Below are positions 24,471 to 38,405 of a DNA stretch of 64,000 bases, piece by piece. Position 1 is the first letter of the stretch, and every line of letters starts with the position of its first letter. This DNA is from Ancylostoma caninum (Eukaryota; Nematoda; Chromadorea; Rhabditida; Ancylostomatidae), in NCBI GenBank assembly GCA_037903475.1, contig JBAJFG010000649.1, positions 372,001-436,000 of the forward strand. The letters run 5' to 3'. The position numbers and the translations under genes were made by a program. A model generated the notes under the pieces. The model saw nothing but the letters and a program-made list of their open reading frames with translations. It searched no databases and had not been told where the DNA came from.

Positions 24471-27400
24471 AGTTTCGGAGATGAGAAAAAAAAACGTCCA
24501 CCGAAGGATGAAACATATTCCACTTACATCTTTTTAATACTGGAACGAAAATTATCTATAATCCATGCGTGTAAAATGTGGAAAAAGTTAGCATGCTTTG
24601 AGATTAACATATTGCCAAAATAAGGGCAGATTCTCCCCCTAAGTTTCAGTCCATGCGTACATTTCTGGCTGATTTAAGTTGAATCAGCTGGTGAAACAAC
24701 ATGATGTTTCTTATGGCGGAATGAATGATGGATAATTAAAGATGAAATAATGAATAAATTAATAAATAATAATAATAACTAAATACATAATGAAAGATCG
24801 CGAACTTTCATTCCCTTAAAAACACGACCCTGTCTTAAACTGCATACGTTAATAGGAAAATGCTACTAAGGGATGAATTTGAATGTAAATGAGGGTCACA
24901 CCACTTATTTTTGAAAAAGCGCATGTGAAACGGGGAAAACTTGGTTAAAAAAAAACTTATTTCTGGTAAATCATACGGCTGGAGAGCTTCAAAATTGCAG
25001 TTTTTCAACCTTCACCAGAATGCCCAGATTATTTGCGGATGAAATAATCGAAATTAAGCTATAGAGGCCATTCTCTGTCCAGTCGTCGTGAACAAAACGA
25101 TGCCAGAACAAGTCTGAATGGAATGGACGGGGGGGGGGTTTGAAAAATAACGAGAACTGCATAACATGGCCTACGTCGCCGTGACCCCTGCTGAGTTTCT
25201 CAGAGAATTTTTATGAGTCACAGCGCCGATACAACTTCAAGGTTAAATTCTTGGCAACATTTGAAACACCATAAACAGCGGCATGGGAGACTGATAAACA
25301 ATGTTTGCTTAGGTTGGTTGTGCTTATTAGCATCTAAAAACATCACTCATTAAAATTAGAATTTGGCGTTTGGATTAGAAGGAAGGATTGAAAATCTAAA
25401 AATACAGCAGCTATCCCGAGGCGAAATTGATTTTCCTGCACTCCCAGATGCGAGAAGCGTGTCCCTTCAAAAATCTATGCGAAGACGTCATTATCGGAGC
25501 ATCCAGCAACTGATTCATCTCCGGCAGACAGAAGAAAAATGACGAATCCTGCTCAGACAAGCAGCAAACAACAAGTGCTGTCGCTAAACGGGAAGCTCAG
25601 CCGAAAAGCAAATAATTTGAAATTCGCGCGCATGGAGCCGCGTCGGAGACAGGTTAATTCAAATATTAAGTTGAAAACTGGAAAAGAGGCTTCCACTGGA
25701 AAAGTCGCGTTTCACAGAGAGAAAAATGGATCTGAGAGGGATGGGAGGTTGTGTGCCCATCGGATCTATTTTACATATAGAGCTGTAGAAATAATTTTCC
25801 CATCAAACAGCCAAAATTCCCCCTTTATGAGGAGGAATGGGCCTCTAAATATCAAAAAGGCGGACTGGAAGTGCAGATTTTCTCCGCTGCATAGAACGAA
25901 ACCCGTTGAAAGCATTTTTTAAAATGCTTTGGGGCTTCCACAACTCCAGCAAGAAGCACAACGCACAGTGCTCATCTCAATCTAAAAAATTGCGAAATTA
26001 ATTTTAATTCTGTGGCTGTGCCTCCTCTAGAAAATGCTTTCCAAGTTGGGAAAAAAGTAGGCGGAAACAGCAAGAAATATCCCCGTTTTCAATGGAGTTC
26101 TGGAATTTTTTACCTCGAAGATATGCTGTTATTCGTTTGGATCGATTTTTTTACCTCAAAGGTTATGCTTCCCCTTTTAGAGACAAAAGAAGAACATTTC
26201 TACACGTATTCTATGAAATCTCTCTCTCAAATCTCTAATAATTATCATATTGATGCCCTTCTAACTTCCAAGTTCCAGTATAAACTATATACGCTGACCC
26301 ACGGGTTACAAATCCCAACCCAACAAATCAGGAAAACGGCTGAACGAAATAAAGCACGTACTCTGGCGCGGCTCAACTGTCACTACTGCGAACCGGTCCA
26401 AGGTCGAATCCACGTAGTGCCGTTTATAGTATGAGCAAGGACATGTACACAGAGCGATCATAGATCAGACGTGGTTTACCTGCTGCGGCGAGAACTCACC
26501 TATTCAGCAGGGGAAAGTAAACACATACGCCTCTGGATGCAATATTTCTGGAAAACTACGCTTCGACGGCAATGGGGAATGTTACGGAAGCTGGCATGCG
26601 TAGATTCACTCCACGGGAAGCCTACAGACGTGGAACCACTTCATCAAACAAAGGGATCTCTGTTGACACAATTGATTTCCATAAAAGTACCGACACATTC
26701 CCAACACAATACAAAATGCTGCGAAATTCTGCTTAGCAGCGGAAGCACTTATTAGGCCTGAACATACAAATTGCCGAGAAAAAAATTTTTTTGGGGCAAT
26801 CACCATGGAAATGGAGGGAAACTATTCAAGCAGCAACTGCTTTTTCCCAGAAATCCAGAAAAACCGCTTGCGTGAGCATTAACTTTCAAATTAGGTAACT
26901 GTGCACTGAGAAACCTACAGCAGTAACCCGTGGGCATTCATACCAGGGACTTGCTATTGATACTTTCAAAATATTGTTTACATTTGAGCATTTATAAATT
27001 GAAGGCCCAAAAATAATTACAGGAAAGGATGATAAAAGAGTAAATGAATAAATTTCCGACGTGCCCACTGATTTACAGGGCAGTCACTCTGAAATAATTA
27101 TTATATTGCAAAGACACGTGGAAAGGAAGGGGACATGAGGCAGAAAAAGGTAGGGTTTTCGCTAAAAAGTAACGTTCTCAGCAAAACATGAATCAGTTAT
27201 GAATTTGAGTAATAAAATATGAACAAAAATGATTGAAACGAAACGACATCCAGGAATTATATTAAGATGGACCAAGCCCACGATCTTCACCCTATTGCAC
27301 AAAATGTTTTTGTGAGGAATTTCGAGAAATTCCCGAAAAGAAAGGAAGGAAAATGGATGGACAGAATGATGACATAGCAAACGCGATGGAACTGAAGCAC

Positions 27401-28128
27401 TTCTAGAAACCAGTTATGGTCTCAGGGTAATAATTTTACCTCCAATATTTAAAACCAATAACATAACCACCAATCCCCTCTAACGCAATCCTCTGAGGAA
27501 GATAAGAAAGAAAATGGAAAAGAAGCAGAAGCCAGATAAAAAAAATGATAGAGAAAACAAATCCCGGGAGCACATCAACCTCCTCCCCCCCCAAAAAAAA
27601 AATTTCAGTTGCTGTAACAACTCAAACTTCTGGCTGGCGATAACTCAAACCAACGTGGCTCAAAATTTAACGGAACTTTTGGTTGGTTCTGTAGTATGAC
27701 TTCGACATCTCATTAAAAATTTCACAAAAAAAAATGAAGCTCTTGATAGTCCTTTACTTCCAAACTTTGCTAAGCGACTCCCTTGTTTTGTCCATTAGTC
27801 ACAATCGAATTCGTGCATATTGTACAGATGCAGAAACATTTGACTGAACACGCAACCATAAAATATAGCAAACCTATTCGAAATTAGGTTTGCTCCCAGA
27901 AGTACATTATTTGCTGTTGAACAACATTATTTATTCCCGCCGACACTATTGCGAATAACTAAAGCAACGAAAATACCCCTCGAAACCGAATGATCTCATG
28001 AAATTCTTGGTTTTGTGGAGTGGGATCGGTAGAAGAGTGCCGTTTACAAACGAAAATATTCAAGAGAGGAAAGGTTTCTAAAACCAGGGTCATTTCCTTG
28101 GAGGGCAGAGGAGCCAAAAAAGCGGAAT

Positions 28129-28562
28129 CAATTGGGCACTATTCCACTTGTTCTGTCCCATAATCTCAAAACCAAATATGCTCTGAAACTTCGTCTAGGG
28201 GGGTTAGTTGACATGCTGATCACTAATATCACATTCATTTTGTACCGTAACCCCATTTGTGTAGGATTACGATAGAGTGAGGGCAAGTGGGGTCCATAGG
28301 AAAACCTCAAATTGCTTTCAACATGCAAAATCAATGTGGTATTCGTAATCAGCACGTCAAATAACCCCCTTTAGATAAAAATTCAGGTGATTCCGTTAGA
28401 TGCCGTGCTTACCCTAACCGGATCGTAACCTTACCCAATTGAAGTTACGGCACAAAATGAGTGTGATAGCAGCATGTCAAGAAAAGCCCCCCAAACGTAG
28501 TTCCAGAAAAATTTTTGATTTTGAGATGTTGGGACAGAACAAATGGAATGGTGCCATCAATT
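28129..28562. mobile_element. Foldback element, diverged copy
   Basis: Outer arms GGGCACTATTCCACTTGTTC... and ...GAACAAATGGAATGGTGCC are inverted repeats, with further matching arms inside (CTTCGTCTAGGGGGGTTA; CATGCTGATCAC). It is clearly related to the better preserved copy at 47370-47928 and is flanked by TCAATTG on both sides. No coding capacity. Confidence 0.75.
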
Positions 28563-31142
28563 GTCAAATTCGGGTTAAGGAATGCACTGACGACCTCGAA
28601 ATTACCTCAAAAATTGGAACAACTCTAAAGAACGCAGTATGAAATGGAGGCAGTGCAAATATTCAGGGGGAACAGCGAAAGACTCACAAAGTCACAATTA
28701 GATGCACGCGCTCACACACTTTGAGCAGAACACAACGAGAATTTCATAACAAGCAGCACTCAACAGTGGCTATAGTGTTGTCACACGGCCAAATAGAAGG
28801 TGACTCATCGGCAAATCAACACGCTGGTGGCCGACAAGGGCAGTGCAGCCCATTCCCCATTTAGGAAGCGGTGTTTGCCAATATTTTGCCGCCGAAGGGC
28901 CATAGGGCGTGATCGTTAGCGCCAGGCGATTGCGAAAGAGACCATCAACAATTTAAAACGTTAAGTGCATTCAGTGGACAAAGGAAAAATGGGGAAAACA
29001 TGAGCGGAAGGGCAAACATTGACGTTTCGCAGCCTTTCCACGGGGATTTTTGAACGCGATGGTTTCCTGGAAACACCTTATCGCTGCCGAGCATGGTGCC
29101 AGCGTAGTCGCTGGAATCAGCGCTCTGATAAGGAAAGGTTTTTGCTGAACTTTGGTGCACGCTGTGGAGTTCGGGTGTGGTTCCTCCTATGATAAAAAAA
29201 AAAGAATGACGGGATTCTAGCTTACCTATAAACTGATGAGTAATGAACAAGTTTTACACTCTCAGTGTATTTTACCCCTTGGTTGCCCTTATATTTTGGT
29301 TAACACACCGAGGAAGAGACATACGACCGACTCTTTGTGCCTTTTTCCCGTTTGATTCCTGTAAACACATTAAGATGCACAAGAGGGCGTTTCTTTGTAA
29401 AGACTAACTACGAAGACGTCGCTCCTGCGCAGGTCCCTTGGGGTAGAATGTGCTATGATAATTTTAGGCCTATGAAATCAGGATAAATTTCGCGATATTT
29501 GGGTAATCCGCAGTAACTCGCGTAATCTTATACTTCTATAATGAACAGCGGATCTCACCAAAATTTTTGTAGCCTTTGGGTGAAATCCGCTGGGTTTCAC
29601 ACCAACTTTTTTTTGTTGCTTCCGGCTGAAATCACCAGTGTAAGATGATGGAAATGATCTAATTCCCGTGATAGAACTTGCTGCGGCTGAACTACCATTA
29701 AGTGAATTATGGTAAGGAAGAAGAGAAGCTAGACGGTTTCTAATTGAAGGCACTTAATACACGAGTGCAAAATCTCCATTCTTTTCCCACATTATCGACC
29801 CTTTTAATGGCTTCTTAGATTCTGTACCACAACGTTCCGTGTCACCCTCCACCTAAGCAAAACTCCATAGGCAGCAGTCACTAGAATTTTCGCTTGTGAA
29901 GTTAGCCGCTTATCGTATAAAATTGCTAGAGAATCATAATAGCAGGTGAAGCGCAAAGAACTGTCATCTACCTCCGGAAATATTGTCGTGGACGCCGATG
30001 CCAAAGTGGACCTTTATTTAGTGTACCGCCTTGCCAGGTTACGCAGGTTCGGCCATTTGCACACACGCACCTGACATTCGTGTGGCGGGACCCACGAATG
30101 TTAAGGGGCGTACAAGGAGGCGCACAGAGAGCAGCATCCCAATCCCCCGAATTTTTCCTGGTTTCGCCCTATGTATCCGATCACTTGACTCTTCGTCCGT
30201 TAGTCCCTACTGCAAAGTCGCCAACACGTGAATTTCTCTGAGAGCTCCAAACCAAAAATAGCAGCAGGAGACATATTTAAAGTGATTTATCCCCTATACG
30301 TTGCGTCGCCTGGCAGCAACACAGTTCCCAATGGAAAACCACACATCTACGGTGATTTATTGAGAACTTTTGTAGCTTGAGACTCAAGAGGACACGTGGG
30401 AAGTCGTACCACGGAAGATGGTAAAAGGTCCACGAAGATGCATCCATTGATTGCTAGTGCTAAAGCATGATTCAGTGGCGCATGGAAAAGTGGAATGCAT
30501 TAGGGCAGAAAGACATGCGGAAATGCTATTTTCAGCCAATTTGCCATCCCCATCCATGATTTCCTTAAAAAAGCATCTAATTGGACTTCCGCTTCATTGT
30601 CCTTTAGCAGAACCATTTCTTTGGGAGTTTTGCAGTCTCACAAATGACAGAGACAATGGTTGGGAAACCATCACAATCACTTATAAGTACAGTGGTTTTG
30701 AATACAAACAACGAAAAACTTCTAATCATCAAGAATTCTTGAAAGTAGGAGTGGACAATGCATTAGCGTGGGAGGGACGGGCAAAACGAGAATCGGCTTA
30801 AAAGTAACTAGGGAGTGAGTCACACAACCGATGAGTGGGTGATTCACGAGCGTGCACTACTGCTACCGTTTTGAAAGAAGCTAGTAAACATACTAATGTT
30901 ACGAAATCGTACTGCAGTAGTTGTGAGAGACAGACGACAGGGTTCAGCGATGTTCTCTGTCCATGCCTAATGTGTCCTCTAAAGAAAACTATGAGAATAC
31001 AGCAGTTACAAAGGAAATCACGATTTTTTCACAGGGAAGATACGAGAAGTGTGTGGTGTATAGTTCTTTCATGATATTCCATTGATACTAGTCCTGAAAA
31101 AATAAAGAACCCTTGATCATTTTTTTTAAAAACCTCGGGTAG

Positions 31143-31260
31143 CACGCGTCTTTGAGATTACCCAGCGTAAGCTTGTTAACAAAACACAAATTTACCCATC
31201 GTAAGCTCGGGCGTTAACACATTTACCCGGGGTAATATCAATGATGCGTCCAAGGCCCAG
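31143..31260. repeat. GGGTAA palindromic element, copy 3
   Basis: TTTGAGATTACCCAGCGTAA at the left and TTTACCCGGGGTAATATCAA at the right, with an AAATTTACCCATCG centre and a GATGCG tail. Confidence 0.65.
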
Positions 31261-32325
31261 CTGAGGCCGTGCTCCAGTCGATGTCTGGAGCTACGTAATT
31301 CCCCATAAACAACGAAGCAGTTCAAAAATTGCGCCTGCAGCCTGCCTCTCTCCCTTTCCTCTGCAAATACAGCACAATTTCCCCGTTATTTTTTTCGTCT
31401 AAAGTCTCTCCGGGAATTCCCTGGTGAAACGAATCATGCCCTATGTTATTACATGCTAAGACGCTACACCAACTTCAATTGGAATTCGTCCGGAGCCGCA
31501 GTTTGGGAAGAAAAATGTCGAGACCTAATTCTGCATGCACTCAGCGGACCTAATTAATTATAGTTCTTCCTGTCGCTCTCAAAAGAGTTAACTTTAATAG
31601 AAAATCCAGCAAGGAAAGCATTAACAACGCAGAAAGCGAACCCAGCAGAACATTCTCCGAATTCTCCAGTCATCTGAAGCAGACATGACATGAACGCTGC
31701 TTAGAGTTGATGGTCGGAAGCCAAGGAAACTTGTCCCGGTTAGGAAATTTAAAGAAAAAAATGGAGATAGCTCTCAGGATCATCCAGAATTTTCCAGGAT
31801 CTTCGAAACAATAAGGTGAGCAAGCATGGAGAAAAAAGTTTGTAAGTTGGAGTATCGGACCTTCAGAAGGAGAAACCAGTAGTCCCGCTCGACACAAGCA
31901 CACAAACAGTTGGAATATTAGTGAAATTCGGAAATCTCTCCCGGCTGCGGGCACGCCGCTGTACAAACAACGTAGCGCAGCGTATGTCGAGAGGTTTCTA
32001 TTGAACAAAACATCCGCCACTATAAAAAATCAGAGATCAATTTAGGGGCAGTCTTGGTAGGTTGCCAGATTTCAAGGGAGAGAATCCAGCAGGTGACGAT
32101 GTTTAAAGTGAAGAAGGCGAGCACCTTTGCAAAAAATAAATAATAAACTTTTCTTGGTGGAAATTTACTCGAACAATAGTTTCTCCACGTAGGTTCGCAA
32201 AATGTTCCTATTGAACCTAGTAAGTTAGACTAACCTACTCTTGTTCACTAGGGATCAATACGGATGGATGTGAGGAAGTATAAACATGAGAGCAAGGACA
32301 GAAATTCTTGCCCACCTACGCTCCA

Positions 32326-32342
32326 CCCCCCCCCCCCTCCCC
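32326..32342. repeat. Poly-C tract
   Basis: A C-run broken by a single T pair. Similar C or G tracts lie at 33179-33195, 44278-44290 and 44443-44453; they are likely hard to assemble accurately. Confidence 0.7.
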
Positions 32343-33088
32343 CCACGCCCTCTCCTCAGTTTCACTCCATATGAATGTAAGAAAACTCATTAGTAGGGAT
32401 TCCCATGGAATCGGGGCTTTGTCGAAGACCAGGAAGTGCACTGACCCCAACCCTAAGGCAATCGACGACAAGGAAGAGAAAAACGCGCTCCGCTGCAGCA
32501 TTGTCACATTGTTGCGACTTTGCAGCTTTTTTACAAAAGTGGACTACGGTAAATAGAAGTGCAATTTGTGTGGTTGAATAGGGCACAGTAATCCATCACA
32601 AAATGACCTAAGTGTAGCTGTGCAAATGGCGGTCAAGTGGTAAAAAGTACAAACACTCGGAAAATGTTGCAGCCGAAAGAGCGAATGGTGGAAATAAGGA
32701 GGTCTTTCTGGACAGTAGGTATTCCCAGAGCTAAGCGCTTTCCACTGAGAAAAGCTCTCGAAGCTATGAGAGAGAAACAAAGCGAAACGATGAGTAAACA
32801 CCTCGTAGAGTATAAACACTCGTCGTCAATAAAAATGCCACTGGAGAAGTCGCCTCGAAAGAAAAAATGCTAAATACACTAAAATTACGCTTGTAATCAT
32901 CTCCACAACCGAAAAATTTGTTGTGAGTCAAAGGGTTTATGTCTAGGACATGATAAGACATAAAGTTGGTGATTACACGCACAGCTCCAGCAAGAAGAAG
33001 TACTATTGATGACCAGAGTCAGACTTCATTCCCACATGTATTTATTTATTTGAAAGAAAAAAACTGAGTGGGGGAGACCCCCATGTTC

Positions 33089-33140
33089 AGGCTTCGGTTT
33101 AGGTTTACGCTTAGGTTTAGACTAGGCCTTGGGCTTGGGA
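33089..33140. repeat. Degenerate interstitial telomere-like hexamers
   Basis: Read in steps of six, the bases give GCTTCG, GTTTAG, GTTTAC, GCTTAG, GTTTAG, ACTAGG, CCTTGG, GCTTGG: about eight decayed copies of the nematode telomere unit TTAGGC. Poly-C DNA follows at 33179. No matching subtelomeric feature was recognised. Confidence 0.5.
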
Positions 33141-36026
33141 TTCCAGAGTGAAGTGCACGATCACTTGTAGTGTACTCCCCCGCCCCCCCCCCCCTCCTTC
33201 AACTCCCTTTCCGTCCATTTATTTACCTGTACGAGCACCGAAGGTGGAGGGCATTTTGAGAAGAGTTTGATTAACCTTCAAAGATGCAGTAGAAAGAAAT
33301 AATATCCAAAACATCAAAGGAACCACCATTGGCCACCATAGGTGGAAAAGATGTGCTGAAGTCACAGGACAGAAAAATGGAGCAAATTTCTAAAACTATG
33401 AAAACCTTCACTGTTTGGTTACTAAGAACTTTTCTTATAAATGGCTATAAATGCACAGATTATTTATTTATTTATATATTTTACTTTTTATCTCATAAGG
33501 AAGGAAATACATATACAAGCAGTAAAGATGCTAGCTGAGATTCCCAATGGATTTCGTTAAGTTTCTGGATGTTGTGGGAGCCCTGGGTTTAAAATGGGAT
33601 ACTTTGGAGGTAATGGCACATTTGCAAGCAGGTGAGGAGACTTGTGGCAGAAGAAATGAGCCTGGCATATGACATTTTCGAACAGCTTCACATACAACTT
33701 AGGGTTTGCCGTCAGCAGCTGGAAAAGCGTGAGATACGCAGACAAACAGACAGTTTAGACAGTATGGACATAACATAACATCTCAAATTTCGGAGTTTTA
33801 GACAGAGAAATAAAAAGAACTTTTGAGAAACAGAGGAGGTAGAGAGACGGAGGAACGAAAGCTAAATGTTAATCGATGATGTCGATGATGATTATCGACC
33901 TCTGGTAGATCAAATATGTATTATGCAAAAAAGATCACAATTGAAGGGCGTCTTCAGTATTTCGGCTCCTTAATTTGACACCTTTTCAAAAGAACTCAGG
34001 AGAACCTCCTCAAAAACTGTTCTAGTGAGCAATGCAGCGATTTCCGCAGATCCAGAGAAATTCCACATGAAACAGAGCCGCGGGCTCGATAATCCACGCC
34101 ACTTGAGTTCTGATCCCGCTCAAAGATCAAAGATCACAGGCTACTGGCGGATGTTGCTGAGCCGCTGTGCTCATAGTCCTAATATAAATAGGAATTAAGT
34201 GCACATTGAGCTTTTTCAAAACTGCCTCGAAAAGAGGATATTTGAAGAGTTTTGAATAGTCAACATCGAATAAATCGAATTTCGAGTGATTCGATATTCG
34301 ATTTATTCGATACTTCATTGAATTTAATTCGATTCCATTCAAGCCACACAAATGGCCATGCAGAAAGAGATCCATAGCAGCTGAATAAATGGCGATGCCA
34401 AGCTGTCAGGACAATAAAATGTACGGCTCCAGCCCCACTGAAAGGGAAATTTGAATTGGCCGCCTTCGGCCGAATAATCGCACTTTTTCCGCTTTCGCGT
34501 CCCAGCACCGCGCCATTACGGAGGAATGCAGAACGAGGGAAATAGGACGCTTACGCTGCAAAAGAATGTGCAAGGAATAGGAAAAGAGGAAAGATCGGGA
34601 ACAAATACCATAAAAACATAAATAATGCACCTTTTGAGTAATTGAAGAAAAAATAAGGTTCAAAAACCATACTAGGGGCACAAATGAACATCGATGGAAA
34701 CATACGTTCACTTGAGTAAAAGGTGAGGAAGAAAGAGAATGAAATAGAGAGAGGGAGAGCCAACGAGAGGTGAAAGAGAAACAAAAAGAAACAGAAATAA
34801 ATAAATCCTAAGCCCATTAGCCCACATGCAGAGAATTTCCCTGCAAATGTCCCTCACCACCTGTTTGAACAGGCTAGAACAGGAAGCAGGAGTCGGACGA
34901 GAATGCGAGCTGTGATACTAATGAAATGTATGGATGCGCAGACGATCAGAGTGCCACGTTGCGATATGTGATACAGAGCTGAGTGCTGCTTTGACCACTA
35001 GAGACTAATGCACATGGTGTGCAAGCTTTCTAGAAATTTTCGCTGATGGTTTTGCGTTCTTGAAACAGATTTTTTGGCCTATCTTTCTGGTAAATCGTAT
35101 CTTTTAGAGCGCTGAAGCGTTTGAGGGAGTAGATCTTATAAGTCCATGATTACCCAGGCCCTGAAGATGGCGACGACGCTGAATTTTTGGCCGAATAAAT
35201 AATAATATATTGTTGGCCCAATAAATAGTAAATATAAGAAAAATAATGGTGAATAATAATCTTTGAACTGATACTGTATTTCTTGAAGATCGGTCACCGT
35301 AAACATATAGAATAATATTTACTGAAGCTGACGCTTATACAAGTGAAATACCCAAAATTTATGTGCTTGGTTTTTGCGTGTAGTTGCTTTTACTTTCTTC
35401 TTCTTCACATTTTCAACGATAAATTCCAGAAATTCACTCCTCTTGGTGAAATATGGACATGTATTTTCAGAGATATATAGATTAATAACCGTTACGCCAC
35501 AGAATATACGTCCTGCACAAAAGCAGTCGCCATAAATTATGCGAGAACTGGTCCCTGAACGCGGGCAGATAACGAATCATGTTGGGGACATCCGGTACCT
35601 CTAATGATGCAGTAGAAAGGGTCTCATTATGCTTCAGTCAGATGGATGAAAAAATATCCATCAATTGCACATACGTGCTTCGGCTATGTACAAGGCCCAC
35701 CAAATCCACGAGTCAAAATCCGTCAAGTGTACGCCGAGTGGGCGTGGCCACGCTACAACTCATTAGATACAATTTTTCTCATCTCAGCCCTTTAACTGTG
35801 AATTTCATGGCCAAAATAGGACATCATCATATGTGGATCCCATACCAGCACATCCCTTTTCTGGCCATTTGGCGCTAGGGTGATGCCAATGTCGTTTCCC
35901 GTGGCATAGAATGCATATAATATATGGGCATTGGAGAGATAATTCATGGAAGACGCTGACATTGCCTCTCGCTTTTTCAATTTGCCCGAGAAAATGGGGA
36001 TTTTTGGGAATAGGCAAGCGAGAATT

Positions 36027-36068
36027 CATCCATTCATCCATCCATTCATTCATTCATTCGTTCATTCA
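36027..36068. repeat. (ATTC)n microsatellite
   Basis: About ten units of CATT/CATC type (for example CATTCATTCATTCATTCGTT). Confidence 0.85.
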
Positions 36069-38247
36069 CAAACCACAAACCTTACTGATTCGGTCGAGAA
36101 GACACAAAGCAACGCAGCCTTTCCAGGGACACAAGTACTCCTCCAAGCATGGATTTTCAGCATATTCCTGGATATCCCAATTCAGCTAGAGTAGGTAAAT
36201 TGACACTGAGGTAAACATTGCCCTCCGTCCAACGTATAGCAGTGCAAACAATATCGAGTAAACGAATCATCCAAGAAACCCTTTGGAAAATTTTAATCCT
36301 CCTTGACTGTAAACCGGAACTAGTACAAAATTAGGTGAAGAGGACTATATATAGTTGAGCAGACGGGATCGAGACGTGCCGAACCGCTCGAGTTCGGTCG
36401 AAGGTCGTCTGCGGCAGGCGCGGGCCGAGGACGGCGATTTGCACGAAAACGGCTCGCCGCACTATTGATTGCAAACGCAGCAAAGTAATGTGAAGGCAGT
36501 GAAGGATTGAGCCCCGGAGGGGCAAGGACTTCTTGGGTGAGCAGCGACAAGAACGCAATGGAGCCATTAGTCTAATTAAAACGAAATTTCTTGGTACAAA
36601 TCAATGGAGCAGCTTGTGAGCAACGATATCCTACGGGGAAAAGATATACTGCTTCGGCATCATTCTGGAAGAGTGCATTCCACCAGGAGCAATAGTCCAA
36701 GAGAAAATAGAAGAAAAGAAATTGTGTGGCTGAGAGACAAACAAGTCCCGGTAATCCAAAAAAACATTAGTGCAACAGTTGCAGGATGTGTTATAACGAC
36801 GCGTCATAATGACAAATCTGGAATGTCCTGTGTCTAGCGGGGATGTCCGAGTCGCCGATTTGTGCACAAATTGTTTTTGTTGCGTACGGGACGCACTACA
36901 CCTTTAAGGGTGCTAATATACTCCACGCCTAGATAAGCGCTTTCGATTACTGCACCTGCAGCAACAATGATTTGGATACGTATCGATTGAACGCCAGCGA
37001 AAGAAGCGATCACACCAGCGACGCACCGCCCACAATCGATATGCACCAAAACCACAGCACAAGCAAAAACCCCGCTGCAGCGACTGAAGGCGCTGCATTC
37101 AACGGCGAGTGTAGGAGTATATTCAAGGGTTATATTATAGCAGGGACCCATGTAAGGTCTAATTTTGGGCCGACGTCGGAGAAATAACGGCATGTTTTCT
37201 GTGAAGGGCCTATTCAGATAAAACTGCAGAAGGTTTGGAAAAGAAACTGCGCCCAGTCTGGAATAGAATCTAATGAATGTAGGTTTAAAAAGACCCGACT
37301 GGCCCATGGGGCAGGCTTGTAAATGCGGTGCTATTGTAATGTCAGGCCCAGCGGAACGTCAGGGAAACCCGTACAACTTGCCGAGAGAATAAGGCAGTGA
37401 GGCAACAGATCCTGTGGTCACTATGGGTCTTGATGAAATTTTGCAGGGCCATTTCATGGATTTGTCAGACTACGTACATTGCCTAAGCAATCGTAGGCTA
37501 TTACAGTTGCATATTTTTGTCAGGGTTACATTGTACGTCGTTGTTTAGCCAGATACGTAGGGAATGCTTCAATGTTTCAGAAGTTCAGTCCATTTTTTTC
37601 CGTGCAAACATTCGTGAAGAAACCACGATATGCAACAAAGCATGTGTAAAGTAGATAGTGTTGGCCAGTCCCTGTTGTCCCACATCCAGATGCTCCTAAA
37701 CACATGTCAGTGACTTCCTGCTAGTGATCTTTTTAAATACAGCCACGATAAATTACAAAGCAGCATTGCAGCTTTTATTTTTGTTGTAAACAAAGACGTA
37801 AAAACGCCCAGAGCTATATTTAGCTAAGAGGGACACAGGCAGACGCAAGAAAATTGCTGAAGGCTTTATTGGACGTATCTTGTGGTGTTGCCATGAGACG
37901 ATGTTTTGTCGAAGTTCAAATCCTTTTCAGGGTGACTTGCTAGCTTATGCTTTGCTGGACTTATATAGGAGAGACTACGGATAACCTCTCTTGTTCTGAA
38001 ATCCCATTGGAATCGAACGCTATAGACTCTTTGATATAAATTCTAAATTTTTGTGGAAATTTCATAATAGTATTGTTTGCTCAGTAAAAATCAGTGCATC
38101 ACAACTTTCAGACACCCGAGGTGCTCTTCCTCATGGGGCTGATTGTGATTTGAGGAATTTCCTTCCTGTCTTATCCGAATAACTTGATCAGCGATTCGTT
38201 CCCTTCTATTCCAACACTGCTCAAATCGAGAAGACCAGAATAACCAA

Positions 38248-38405
38248 TATGGGCTAGGATTCATGAACGCATAACGAAGGGGAACAAGGCTAGAAAACCA
38301 AATTTTATGTTATGCGTCTCCTAGCATTACATAGTCTATACGAAAACCTACCACGCTAGCCATAGTTAGTTTACTAGGTTATGGTTTCATGAATCTCAAC
38401 CCTGG
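38248..38405. mobile_element. CTAGGATTCATGAA element, best copy
   Basis: GGGCTAGGATTCATGAACGC at the left is roughly reverse-complemented by ...TTTCATGAATCTCAACCCTGG at the right. Related copies lie at 2986-3125 and 24399-24470. About 158 bp, non-coding. Confidence 0.55.

Noticed and set aside
25539..25922. 127-codon plus-strand open frame, Lys/Arg-rich
   Set aside because: No family resemblance, low complexity, no adjoining exon signals.
26012..26434. 140-codon plus-strand open frame
   Set aside because: No known motif, no splice or promoter context, AT-rich wobble; length is within chance for 64 kb in six frames.
28945..29250. 101-codon minus-strand frame after a TATCATAG acceptor
   Set aside because: Coding-like composition, but no donor in a sensible place and no family; left out of the features for lack of support.
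36834..37307. 157-codon minus-strand open frame with a hydrophobic middle
   Set aside because: It overlaps a repeat shared with 49330-49430 (GATTTGGATAC.TATCGATT and a CCGCCCA.AATCGAT segment), has no recognisable family, and the opposite strand is also open for 72 codons.
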